64,000 nucleotides of DNA from an uncultured Porphyromonadaceae bacterium (GTDB lineage Bacteria; Bacteroidota; Bacteroidia; Bacteroidales; Muribaculaceae). Both the position numbers and the translations under genes were made by a program. The stretch lies in the NCBI GenBank assembly GCA_947175605.1, contig CAMWNH010000001.1, positions 62,001 to 126,000 on the forward strand. Reading direction: 5' to 3'. Under the pieces are notes generated by a model. The model ran no database searches. It was not told the origin of the DNA and worked only from the letters and a program-made list of their open reading frames with translations. Positions 1 through 8,014 of this stretch are shown one piece after another; the stretch's first letter is position 1; each line of letters begins with the position of its first letter.

Positions 1-1
1 T

Positions 2-328
2 GACTGGTTGGCAGAGAAAGCTCTCGGCTTGCGCATTTTCGCCGATGAGGCGGGAGTGATGAATCGATCGGTGCTTGATGTTGGAGGCGAGATTATGGCC
101 GTGAGCCAGTTTACGCTCACTGCTTCGACGAAAAAGGGGCGGCGTCCAAGTTATATCCGTGCCGCCGGACCCGGAGAGGCCCGGCCGATATATGAGTATT
201 TTTGCGAGCTACTGGATCGGGCACTCCCTGCTCCGTGCGCAAGAGGAGTGTTCGGTGCGGACATGCAGATTTCATTCACAAATGACGGTCCGGTGACTAT
301 TATCATCGATTCAAGGCTCCGCGAATAG
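2..328 (+). CDS. dtd: D-aminoacyl-tRNA deacylase, 5' truncated
   Basis: The enzyme removes D-amino acids mischarged onto tRNA (and glycine from tRNA-Ala), recycling the tRNA in the cytoplasm. The visible 108 codons hold the family signature segments VSQFTL, with the active-site threonine context, and NDGPVT near the C-terminus. The family is usually about 145-150 residues, so roughly 40 N-terminal residues lie before the window. The reading frame is open from base 2; the TTG used by the ORF track at base 8 is not a real start. It ends with TAG, followed by a 240-base gap before dnaX. Confidence 0.93.
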   Translation, partial: DWLAEKALGLRIFADEAGVMNRSVLDVGGEIMAVSQFTLTASTKKGRRPSYIRAAGPGEARPIYEYFCELLDRALPAPCARGVFGADMQISFTNDGPVTIIIDSRLRE

Positions 329-512
329 CTGTTTCAGATTTTCTCAACAAACCCCCAAATTTCTATAAACTACTAATTAATAGTGGTTTATGTAAATGTT
401 AAGTCTCTGAGGTTTGCAAATTCACAATTTATCCGAACGGGAGGGCGTAAAATTGGCCTTCTCACAGGGATTGGGGCATTGGTTTAAGTTTGCAGAAGTT
501 GAGAGTATTTTG

Positions 513-520
513 TATCTTTG
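513..520 (+). promoter_or_regulatory. Bacteroidota -7 promoter box for dnaX
   Basis: TATCTTTG fits the Bacteroidota housekeeping sigma -7 consensus TAnnTTTG. It lies about 50 bases before the dnaX ATG, in an AT-rich gap after dtd. No other signal was seen between dtd and dnaX. Confidence 0.6.
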
Positions 521-569
521 CGCGTGAGGGCAAGCATCTCACCGGACGCTTTCCTTCTCTTGGATTTTT

Positions 570-2366
570 ATGGAACAATATATAGTATCTGCGCGAAAGT
601 ACAGGCCATCGACTTTTGCTACGGTCGTGGGTCAGCAGGCGCTGACGGAAACGCTGAAGAATGCTATTGCGACCAACAAGCTGGCGCATGCATATCTTTT
701 CTGCGGATCACGTGGCGTGGGCAAAACCTCGTGTGCCCGTATCTTCGCCAAAACAATCAACTGTGAGCACCCGACTCCGGATGGCGAGGCTTGCAACGAG
801 TGCGATTCGTGCCGCCAGTTCAACGAGAACCGTTCGCTCAATATCATCGAGCTTGATGCGGCCTCCAACAACGGCGTGGACGATATTCGTACGCTCATCG
901 ACCAGGTGATGGTGCCTCCCACGCAGGGGCGCTACCGCGTGTTCATCATCGACGAGGTGCACATGCTCTCGTCGGCTGCGTTCAACGCCTTCCTCAAGAC
1001 CCTCGAAGAGCCGCCGGCGCATGCTATTTTCATTCTTGCAACGACCGAGAAGCACAAGATCATTCCCACGATTCTATCCCGCTGTCAGATCTATGACTTC
1101 AGCCGTATCACCATCTCGGATATGGTGAAACATCTTGGTATGGTGGCCGAGAAGGAGGGTGCGACTGCGGAGCCTGCCGCGCTCAATATCATTGCACGCA
1201 AGGCCGACGGCGCCATGCGCGACGCTCTGTCGATTTTCGACCAGGTGCTGGCCTCAAGCCGTGGCAACATCACCTATGCTTCGACTATCGCCAATCTGAA
1301 TGTGCTGGACAACAGCTACTACGAGCGGCTCGTGGATGCCTTCCGTAAGCAGGACGTGTCAGGTGTGCTGCTGATCTACAAGGAAGTGCGCGACAAGGGC
1401 TTCGATTCACTTTTCTTCATAAACGGGCTGGCGCAGTATCTGCGCGACCTGATGGTGGCCTCGGATCCTTCGACCATCGTGCTCCTTGACGCAGCCGACG
1501 AAGTAAAGAAAGCAATGGCTGAACGTGCCCGTGAGCTCAAGCCCGATTTTCTATATCGGGCTATGGACCTGTGCAACGATGCCGATTTCAATTATCGCAC
1601 AGCCTCGAACAAGCAATTGCTCATCGAATTGACACTGATCAAACTGTGCCAACGATTGAGCCCCTCGACCAAGCGTAGCGGACACGTCGGGGGGCATCTG
1701 AAGCCTCTGCCCGCGCCTGATGCCGACCCCCTCGGCCTCGGGGCTCCGGAGGCGTCCGCACCCAAAACCAATGCGGCGATAACACCCGCCGGGCCGCCAC
1801 AGCGCCCGGCGCCCGCTGTGAGCACCGCTCCGCGCGAACCGGTGAATTTGCCGCCTCCCGTGCGCCACAGGCCGCGCACCACCGCCGTGCAGATAGAAAC
1901 CCCGGCGGCCGAGCCGCAAGCGAATTACGGGCCTGCAAATAGCGTCGGATCCACGCAGACACGCGACAATGCCCCGGCGGCTGCCGCAGAAGCGCAGGTA
2001 ATGGCGGCACGATACAGCGATGCGGCATTCCGCGATGCATGGAGCAGATTCATCGAAGCGCATGCTTCCGCCCGCATCCTTACAAGTGCGATGTCTACAG
2101 CAAAACTTGAGCGGGGAGCTGACGAGAAATGGGATGTGACCGTAGACGGCGAGCTCGCTGCCCAGGCTATCCGCGAGGGAATGCCCGAAATTCTGGAGTA
2201 TCTGCAGACCGTGCTCGCCAATTCATCCGTGTCGCTCAACCTGATTGTAAACGGCGGCGAGGAGTCTCCGCAAATGTGGACGGACAGTCAGGTGCTGAGC
2301 CATTGGATGGAGACACAGCCCGAAGTGGCGGAAGTTATTGAAAAATATAAATTAAGACTGTTATGA
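570..2366 (+). CDS. dnaX: DNA polymerase III subunit gamma/tau
   Basis: This is the clamp-loader ATPase of the replisome, loading the beta clamp and tying together polymerase cores. The AAA+ N-terminus shows Walker A GSRGVGKT near residue 50, the four-cysteine zinc module around residues 67-82 and Walker B/sensor DEVHML near residue 129, followed by a lid domain to about residue 370. A Pro/Ala-rich linker (about 380-470) leads to a small C-terminal domain ending in KYKLRLL, as in other Bacteroidales. At 598 aa it has normal length. I saw no obvious A-AAA-AAG slippery run that would make a separate gamma form. Its TGA overlaps the proB ATG (ATGA), implying translational coupling. Confidence 0.97.
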   Translation: MEQYIVSARKYRPSTFATVVGQQALTETLKNAIATNKLAHAYLFCGSRGVGKTSCARIFAKTINCEHPTPDGEACNECDSCRQFNENRSLNIIELDAASNNGVDDIRTLIDQVMVPPTQGRYRVFIIDEVHMLSSAAFNAFLKTLEEPPAHAIFILATTEKHKIIPTILSRCQIYDFSRITISDMVKHLGMVAEKEGATAEPAALNIIARKADGAMRDALSIFDQVLASSRGNITYASTIANLNVLDNSYYERLVDAFRKQDVSGVLLIYKEVRDKGFDSLFFINGLAQYLRDLMVASDPSTIVLLDAADEVKKAMAERARELKPDFLYRAMDLCNDADFNYRTASNKQLLIELTLIKLCQRLSPSTKRSGHVGGHLKPLPAPDADPLGLGAPEASAPKTNAAITPAGPPQRPAPAVSTAPREPVNLPPPVRHRPRTTAVQIETPAAEPQANYGPANSVGSTQTRDNAPAAAAEAQVMAARYSDAAFRDAWSRFIEAHASARILTSAMSTAKLERGADEKWDVTVDGELAAQAIREGMPEILEYLQTVLANSSVSLNLIVNGGEESPQMWTDSQVLSHWMETQPEVAEVIEKYKLRLL

Positions 2367-3496
2367 GCAATACAGGAGGCGGCATATTCGAGAAGCGTCC
2401 CGAACGCGTGGTGGTGAAAGTTGGAAGCAATGTGCTGACAAGGCCTGACGGCTCGCTGGACGTCACGCGCATGAGTGCGATTGTCGATCAGCTTGCGGCT
2501 CTCCATTCCGCAGGCCTGGAAATCGTGCTTGTTTCCTCGGGAGCCGTGGCAAGCGGTCGCGGCGAATTCAGACGGCGTGGCCTTGCGCCGGCCGATCTGG
2601 ATCAGGTGTCCGCGCGCCAGCTTTTCAGTGCCGTGGGACAGGCCAGGCTCATCAACAGATACTACGAATTTTTCCGCGATCATTCGATAATATGCGGCCA
2701 GATTCTGGCTACGAAAGAAAATCTGGCCACCCGGCGCCACTATCTGAATCAGAAGCACTGCATGGGCGTTATGCTCGGTGCGCGCATAATACCTGTGGTC
2801 AATGAGAACGACACCGTGTCCGTGACCGAACTTATGTTCACGGACAACGACGAACTGTCGGGCCTCATAGCCTCGATGATGGATGCCGATGCACTCATCA
2901 TCCTTAGCAATATCGATGGTCTCTACACCTGTGATCCCGCTCTGCCGGAGGCGCGTCTTATCAGGCGCGTGGGCCGTGGAGAAGATGCGGCCGGAGGGAT
3001 CAGCGACCGTCGTTCGTCGCTCGGACGGGGTGGCATGGCTACAAAATATCGTATTGCCGGACGCGTGGCCGATGAAGGCATCGCCGTGGTAATAGCAAAC
3101 GGCACACGCGACCATATCCTCACCGATCTGCTCGGACTCACGCCCGGCGATGCGCCCTGCACGCTGTTCGAGCCGGCGCCGCGCGAGGCCTCGAGCCTCA
3201 AGCGTTGGATAGCTCATGGCGAAAGTTTCGCCAAGGGTTCCGTCACCGTGAATCAGGGAGCCGCGGAAGCACTGCTGCGCGGAGGTGCGAGCCTCCTGCC
3301 TGTGGGCGTGACGGATGTGGAGGGCGCATTCGAGGCCGGAGACATCATTACGGTGGTGACGGAAGATGGGCGGGTCATAGCCTGCGGACGCGCAGCCATT
3401 GGAGCTGCTGCCGCTGAAAGGGCTCTGGGACGCAAGCGCAACGGCTCGCCCCTGATTCATGCCGATTATCTGTACGTCTACGACAACGGCGAATGA
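2363..3496 (+). CDS. proB: Glutamate 5-kinase with C-terminal PUA domain
   Basis: It catalyses the first step of proline synthesis, phosphorylating glutamate to gamma-glutamyl phosphate. The amino acid kinase fold starts with VVKVGSNVL; it continues through LVSSGAVASGR, NENDTVS and DNDELSGL, and GRGGMATK lies near residue 220. A PUA domain occupies roughly residues 280-360, giving the long form (377 aa). It starts four bases inside dnaX and is followed by proA, so it is cotranscribed with both. Feedback inhibition by proline is known for the family and is not visible in the sequence. Confidence 0.97.
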   Translation: MSNTGGGIFEKRPERVVVKVGSNVLTRPDGSLDVTRMSAIVDQLAALHSAGLEIVLVSSGAVASGRGEFRRRGLAPADLDQVSARQLFSAVGQARLINRYYEFFRDHSIICGQILATKENLATRRHYLNQKHCMGVMLGARIIPVVNENDTVSVTELMFTDNDELSGLIASMMDADALIILSNIDGLYTCDPALPEARLIRRVGRGEDAAGGISDRRSSLGRGGMATKYRIAGRVADEGIAVVIANGTRDHILTDLLGLTPGDAPCTLFEPAPREASSLKRWIAHGESFAKGSVTVNQGAAEALLRGGASLLPVGVTDVEGAFEAGDIITVVTEDGRVIACGRAAIGAAAAERALGRKRNGSPLIHADYLYVYDNGE

Positions 3497-3572
3497 ACCG
3501 TTGTCAGTCCAAGAGTGTTTTCATTTATATTGTTTATCGCGTCCGAGTGGACGCCTTTATACGTTTCTGACT

Positions 3573-4886
3573 ATGAATCAAGATAATCACACTACAGAAC
3601 ATGTATATGATTTTGTGAATTCGCGCCTGGCGGCCGAAAAGCTTTCGGAGCTCTCCGACTCTGCAAATGCTGCAACACTATTGGCTGTGGCCGACGCCGT
3701 GGAGAGTCGGGCTGACGAACTTCTGCAGGCTAATGTCGCCGACCTTCAGCGCATGGACTCCTCCGATCCCAAGTACGACCGACTGCTGCTCACCCCCGAT
3801 CGTATAGCCTCAATCGCGGAAGGAATGCGTGCCGTAGCCGCCCTCCCGTCACCCGTCGGTGTTGAGCTTGAGCGCCGCCAGCGCCCCAACGGCATGCTGA
3901 TCCGTAAGGTCACGGCTCCGTTCGGCGTTATAGGCGTGATATATGAGGCTCGCCCCAATGTGAGCTTCGACGTGTTTGCGCTCTGCTTCCGTTCCGGCTC
4001 GGCCGTTGTACTCAAGGGGGGGCATCAGGCTTCTGAAACCAATGCCAAGGCGGTGGAAATCATTCGTAGCGTGCTTTCGGAGCGCGGAGTGGATCCGGAT
4101 GTCGTGCACCTGATGCCCGATGGCCACGAGGCAACGGCAGCTATGTTGCAGGCCCGTGGATTTATAGACCTTATCATTCCCCGCGGAGGCCGCGGCCTCA
4201 TTGATTTCGTACGCGAGAATTCACGCGTGCCTGTCATCGAGACCGGTGCCGGTGTATGTCACACCTACTTCCACTACTCCGGCGATATAGCCACGGGCTC
4301 CTCCATCATACTGAATGCCAAGACACGCCGCGTGAGCGTGTGCAACGCGCTCGACACACTCGTCCTCGACCGGAGCCGTCTGGATGTGCTCCCCGCGCTG
4401 TGCTATGCCCTGGCCGATAAGAAGGTTGAGATTTATGCAGACGAAGAAGCCTACGCGGCTCTCGAAGGCGCATATCCATACCTGCGCAGGGCCACGGATG
4501 AAGACTTCGGCCGCGAGTGGCTCGACTACAAGATGAGCATTCGCACCGTTGAGAATTTCGACGAAGCTATCGACTTCATCAATGCTCACGGATCGCGCCA
4601 CAGCGAGTGTATCGTGGCAGAAAATAAACAGGCGGTGGACGAATTTCAGCGTCGCGTGGACGCAGCCTGCGTCTATGCCAACGTATCCACGGCCTTTACC
4701 GACGGCGGCGAATTCGGTCTCGGAGCCGAAATCGGCATCTCCACGCAGAAGCTCCATGCCCGCGGCCCCATGGGATTAGCCGAAATCGTCACGTATAAGT
4801 ACCTTATCAGCGGTGCCGGACAGATACGACCGGGCACTGTATCACAGCCACAAAGCGTGCAGACTCGAAAAAATTCGGAGAAATAA
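3573..4886 (+). CDS. proA: Gamma-glutamyl phosphate reductase
   Basis: This NADPH-dependent reductase converts gamma-glutamyl phosphate to glutamate-5-semialdehyde, the second step of proline synthesis after ProB. The aldehyde-dehydrogenase-like fold shows GVIGVIYEARPNV, LKGGHQA, and the catalytic-cysteine segment ETGAGVCHTY. The ORF track extends to 3459, but that part overlaps the proB end in another frame. ATG at 3573 (MNQDNHTTEH) gives a normal length of 437 aa. It lies 76 bases after proB, and a tRNA-Pro gene follows on the same strand. Confidence 0.96.
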   Translation: MNQDNHTTEHVYDFVNSRLAAEKLSELSDSANAATLLAVADAVESRADELLQANVADLQRMDSSDPKYDRLLLTPDRIASIAEGMRAVAALPSPVGVELERRQRPNGMLIRKVTAPFGVIGVIYEARPNVSFDVFALCFRSGSAVVLKGGHQASETNAKAVEIIRSVLSERGVDPDVVHLMPDGHEATAAMLQARGFIDLIIPRGGRGLIDFVRENSRVPVIETGAGVCHTYFHYSGDIATGSSIILNAKTRRVSVCNALDTLVLDRSRLDVLPALCYALADKKVEIYADEEAYAALEGAYPYLRRATDEDFGREWLDYKMSIRTVENFDEAIDFINAHGSRHSECIVAENKQAVDEFQRRVDAACVYANVSTAFTDGGEFGLGAEIGISTQKLHARGPMGLAEIVTYKYLISGAGQIRPGTVSQPQSVQTRKNSEK

Positions 4887-4908
4887 TTGAAATATCAAAA
4901 AAAGTTTG

Positions 4909-4916
4909 TAACTTTG
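4909..4916 (+). promoter_or_regulatory. -7 promoter box for tRNA-Pro
   Basis: TAACTTTG matches TAnnTTTG and lies about 30 bases before the mature tRNA-Pro 5' end, just after the proA stop. Confidence 0.65.
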
Positions 4917-4946
4917 CACCTGCATTCGGCCACCGAATAGCCAACT

Positions 4947-5019
4947 CGGGGTGTAGCACAGTTGGCAGCGCGCCACGTTCGGGACGTGGAGGTCGGAAGT
5001 TCGAGTCTTCTCACCCCGA
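4947..5019 (+). tRNA. tRNA-Pro (anticodon CGG)
   Basis: A cloverleaf can be folded by hand. The 7-bp acceptor is CGGGGTG/CACCCCG, the anticodon stem CCACG/CGTGG surrounds loop TTCGGGA (anticodon CGG, codon CCG), and the T-arm is GGAAG-TTCGAGT-CTTCT. The CCA end is not encoded. It sits just downstream of the proline biosynthesis genes proB and proA. Confidence 0.95.
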
Positions 5020-5024
5020 CAAAA

Positions 5025-5068
5025 CAGGACAACCTTTCAGACCGCTCGGCCTGTGAGGTTGTTTTTAT
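5025..5068 (+). terminator. Terminator after tRNA-Pro
   Basis: The inverted repeat ACAACCT...AGGTTGT is followed directly by TTTTTATTT, a Rho-independent terminator shape right behind the tRNA. Confidence 0.75.
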
Positions 5069-5167
5069 TTATTTCCGGGAAGAATTGAATGAAACCCGCC
5101 AACTGATTTAGGGTTATGGAAATAGAAGATACGAATGATGCAATTAAACGAGATATAATATTGATAT

Positions 5168-5461
5168 ATGAACACAATTCATGTTTTAAAACTGGAAGCG
5201 ACAGGCACATTCCACTGCAAAATGGAGGACGGATCTTTTTACGCTCCTTCAAAAATAATAGAAAAGGGGACACAAATATCTATTAATGTCCCTAAGGCTA
5301 TTACCAAAACAACTATCTTTAGCCTACCGGATAAATCTAAATATATTGACGATATTATCTCCCAGTTCCACGAAAATAAACTAATGATTTCCAAAAATCA
5401 ATTAGCGTCGGGCTACTGGAAGGTAATAGAAGATCTTGACAACACTGACAGTTCTAAGTAA
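5168..5461 (+). CDS. Hypothetical small AT-rich protein
   Basis: I do not recognise this 97-residue protein. It starts MNTIHVLKLE, is hydrophilic, has no signal peptide or membrane segment, and ends with an acidic tail. Its base composition is clearly more AT-rich than neighbouring genes, which suggests a transferred islet behind the tRNA-Pro. A second open frame starting ATG at 5116 (MEIEDTNDAI...) overlaps it in another frame for about 56 codons, so either the start or the frame could be wrong. A real gene is likely but not certain. Confidence 0.5.
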   Translation: MNTIHVLKLEATGTFHCKMEDGSFYAPSKIIEKGTQISINVPKAITKTTIFSLPDKSKYIDDIISQFHENKLMISKNQLASGYWKVIEDLDNTDSSK

Positions 5462-5572
5462 GCTCTGAAAAAGTTGTTTCTCGCACCGCAAAAGGATTGA
5501 AAAAATAGTTGTATTTTTTTATATTTCAGGGTTTTTATCTTTCGTTGTCTGTCGGGGTGGGGGATTTGTGTG

Positions 5573-5580
5573 TATTTTTG
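5573..5580 (+). promoter_or_regulatory. -7 promoter box
   Basis: TATTTTTG followed by CGGC matches TAnnTTTG and lies 24 bases before the ATG of the carboxypeptidase-regulatory-like gene. Confidence 0.55.
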
Positions 5581-5603
5581 CGGCATAATTCTAATCCTCT
5601 GTT

Positions 5604-6896
5604 ATGCCTGTGTTTCGTTTTGTCGCTTTGTTTTTGTCTGCCTTGTGTGGTGTCGTGGCCTGGGGGCGCTCGGTGGTGGTGGCGGATGCGGAGACTCACG
5701 AGCCTCTGCCGGGGGCTTCGATTTTCGACTGCCGCGGGCGAGCCCTGGGCGTGAGCAATCAGCGGGGGCGTTCGCCACTGGTGGATGAGGCTGATTTCCC
5801 GCTTACGGTGCGATATATCGGCTACCGGGAGCGCAGGGAGGCGCGCCCCGGGGTGGATACTATTTTCCTGACGGCTACCGTGGCGGAGCTGCCGGAGCTG
5901 GTGATCGAATCGCGCCGCCAGCGCGTACTGCACATTCTGGGATATGTGCGCGAATATTCCACGCTGGCCACTTACGGCGACACTGTGTCGCTTTTCCGCG
6001 AGAAGATGGTGGACTATATGATTCCTACGGATGCGAAAAGCAAGTTCCGGGGCTGGACGAGCCCGCGGGTGCTGGCAAGCAAGTCGTACTACCGCTTCAC
6101 CAACTCGGCGGGGCTGGACAGCGTGAGCTCCGAGAGCTACAATCATTTTTCGTGGTCGGACTGGGTTGGGGTGGTGCGCGAGGCTGCTATTCCGCCACGG
6201 CTGCGTGCCGCGGAGGCGGCCTCCGATACTGTTCACGGCAAGTACAGCGCGGCGGAGATCTGGACGCGCACGCCCGAGCGCATTGCCGTGGAGGTGGATG
6301 TGTTGGCGGACACGGCGGCCTGGCGATGGGTGCCGAATCTGGCGGGCCTCTTCCGTCGCGATCTGGATTTCGACAGCTTCCGTCTGCATCTCAATTACGA
6401 AAGTCTGCCGGGTGCAACGCTCTCGGCCGAAGACATCAGCGGCTATTCGTTCAATATCGAATCCCGGGGCCGCGGCCATGATATATTTTGTTTCCATCGC
6501 GATGACGAGCCATATTTCGTGAATACATACGCTGAGGTGCACGTGCTCGACAAGGAATATATCACGCCCGCCGAGGCGCGCCGCTGGCAGAGCCGCAAGC
6601 TGCAGGAGATGGAGCTCGACATCCTCCGCCCGGCGGATATGGAAGCACTCGACCCGGCCGTGGAGGAGCTTATAGCGCGTGTCGAGGGCATCGACCGCGA
6701 GGCCGTGCGACTCGCCCGCGTTCCTGACGCGCGCCTGGGTGGCATAGACCTCTACGCCCGTAACCGCAATTTCAATATCGGCGTCCGCGCCCTGAATATG
6801 CTCAAGTATCTCACGGGCATTTCGGCTATCGCCAGCCGTAGGAACGACAACCGCACGTGGCGCGAATTCCGCGGCCGCGTGCGCAAAATCAGATAG
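5604..6896 (+). CDS. Carboxypeptidase-regulatory-like domain protein (exported)
   Basis: The 430-residue protein begins with a signal peptide (MPVFRFVALFLSALCGVVAWG). A beta-sandwich of the CarboxypepD_reg-like type follows at about residues 22-95, with VVVADAETHEPLPGASIFD, GVSNQRG and VRYIGYRERR. The remaining ~330 residues are a Bacteroidales-specific region I cannot assign. Such N-terminal domains are common in TonB receptors and envelope proteins, but no TonB plug or barrel is seen here. It is probably periplasmic or outer-membrane associated. It has its own promoter; the 474-aa ORF on the opposite strand is a GC-driven shadow. Confidence 0.8.
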   Translation: MPVFRFVALFLSALCGVVAWGRSVVVADAETHEPLPGASIFDCRGRALGVSNQRGRSPLVDEADFPLTVRYIGYRERREARPGVDTIFLTATVAELPELVIESRRQRVLHILGYVREYSTLATYGDTVSLFREKMVDYMIPTDAKSKFRGWTSPRVLASKSYYRFTNSAGLDSVSSESYNHFSWSDWVGVVREAAIPPRLRAAEAASDTVHGKYSAAEIWTRTPERIAVEVDVLADTAAWRWVPNLAGLFRRDLDFDSFRLHLNYESLPGATLSAEDISGYSFNIESRGRGHDIFCFHRDDEPYFVNTYAEVHVLDKEYITPAEARRWQSRKLQEMELDILRPADMEALDPAVEELIARVEGIDREAVRLARVPDARLGGIDLYARNRNFNIGVRALNMLKYLTGISAIASRRNDNRTWREFRGRVRKIR

Positions 6897-6934
6897 CTCC
6901 GCGGGCAGTGCTTGTCGGTTTGAAGGATAATTTG

Positions 6935-6942
6935 TACCTTTG
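6935..6942 (+). promoter_or_regulatory. -7 promoter box for nadA
   Basis: TACCTTTG matches TAnnTTTG and lies about 48 bases before the nadA ATG. Confidence 0.6.
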
Positions 6943-6989
6943 TAGGTTAGAATCCACAATTATCGTTTAACCTGACTTGACAGAGCTTT

Positions 6990-7970
6990 ATGAGCAGTGA
7001 AAAGTGCGGGCGCGAGTCCCGCGAAGCGTTGATAGAGGAAATTCGCCGTCTGAAGAAGGAGAAGGGGGCCGTGGTGCTCGCTCACTACTACACCGAGGGC
7101 GATGTGCAGGACCTGGCGGACATCATAGGCGATTCGCTGGCGCTGGCGCGCAAGGCTGCCGAGCTGGGTCCGGAGGTCAAGACGGTAGTGATGTGCGGCG
7201 TACACTTCATGGGCGAGACCGTGAAGGTGCTCTGCCCCGACAAGACTGTCCTCATGCCCGACCTCTCGGCCGGCTGCTCGCTGGCCGACAGCTGTCCCGC
7301 CGACGAGTTTGAGGCCTTCATCAAGGCTCATCCGGGCTATACGGTCATTTCGTATGTCAATACCTCGCTGGGCGTCAAGGCCCTGAGTGATGTGCTCGTA
7401 ACGTCGGGCAACGCTCGCAAGGTGGTGGATTCCTTCCCCAAGGACGAGAAGATAATCTTCGGTCCCGACCGCAATCTGGGAGCCTACCTCAACGCCGAGC
7501 TGGGCCGCGACATGCTGCTGTGGGATGGCGCCTGCCATGTGCACGAGCGCTTCTCGGCCGAGGGCATACGCGCCCTCAAGGCCCTGCACCCCGATGCGCC
7601 CGTATTGGTGCATCCCGAGTGCAAGAGGCCTGTCGTACTGCTGGCCGATAAGGTTGGTTCCACGGCTGCACTGCTCGATTTCGCGCGCAAGTCGGATGCC
7701 CGCAAATTCATCGTGGCCACGGAAAGCGGCATTCTCCACGAGATGCGCAAGTCCTGTCCAGAAAAAGAATTCATCGCCGCGCCCCCGGCCACGGGCGAGG
7801 GCGGCGAAGGCGCGCCCGGCTGCGGATGCAACGACTGCGCTTACATGAAACTGAACACCCTGCGCGCCCTGCGCAACTGTCTCCGCGACGGCCGTCCGCA
7901 AATCGAGATCGATCCCGAACTGGCCCGGGGCGCACTCCGCTCCATCGACAGGATGCTGGCGCTTTCCTAA
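6990..7970 (+). CDS. nadA: Quinolinate synthase
   Basis: NadA condenses iminoaspartate (made by NadB) with dihydroxyacetone phosphate to give quinolinate for NAD synthesis. [19 protein letters not shown] near the N-terminus is the substrate-binding signature. The three 4Fe-4S ligand cysteines appear in [16 protein letters not shown] and the CGCNDCAYM region. At 326 aa it has family length. The partner nadB lies on the opposite strand at 30-32 kb, so the pathway is split. LeuS follows after 44 bases. Confidence 0.96.
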   Translation: MSSEKCGRESREALIEEIRRLKKEKGAVVLAHYYTEGDVQDLADIIGDSLALARKAAELGPEVKTVVMCGVHFMGETVKVLCPDKTVLMPDLSAGCSLADSCPADEFEAFIKAHPGYTVISYVNTSLGVKALSDVLVTSGNARKVVDSFPKDEKIIFGPDRNLGAYLNAELGRDMLLWDGACHVHERFSAEGIRALKALHPDAPVLVHPECKRPVVLLADKVGSTAALLDFARKSDARKFIVATESGILHEMRKSCPEKEFIAAPPATGEGGEGAPGCGCNDCAYMKLNTLRALRNCLRDGRPQIEIDPELARGALRSIDRMLALS

Positions 7971-8014
7971 GCTTCAGGCATCGTCCGCAAAATCTGATAA
8001 AATCATCATTCACA

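Noticed and set aside
570-2366. Programmed frameshift in dnaX for a short gamma form
   Set aside because: I found no A-AAA-AAG slippery sequence near the end of the ATPase part.
2288-3460. 390-aa ORF antisense to proB
   Set aside because: Entirely opposite proB with low-complexity content and no domain.
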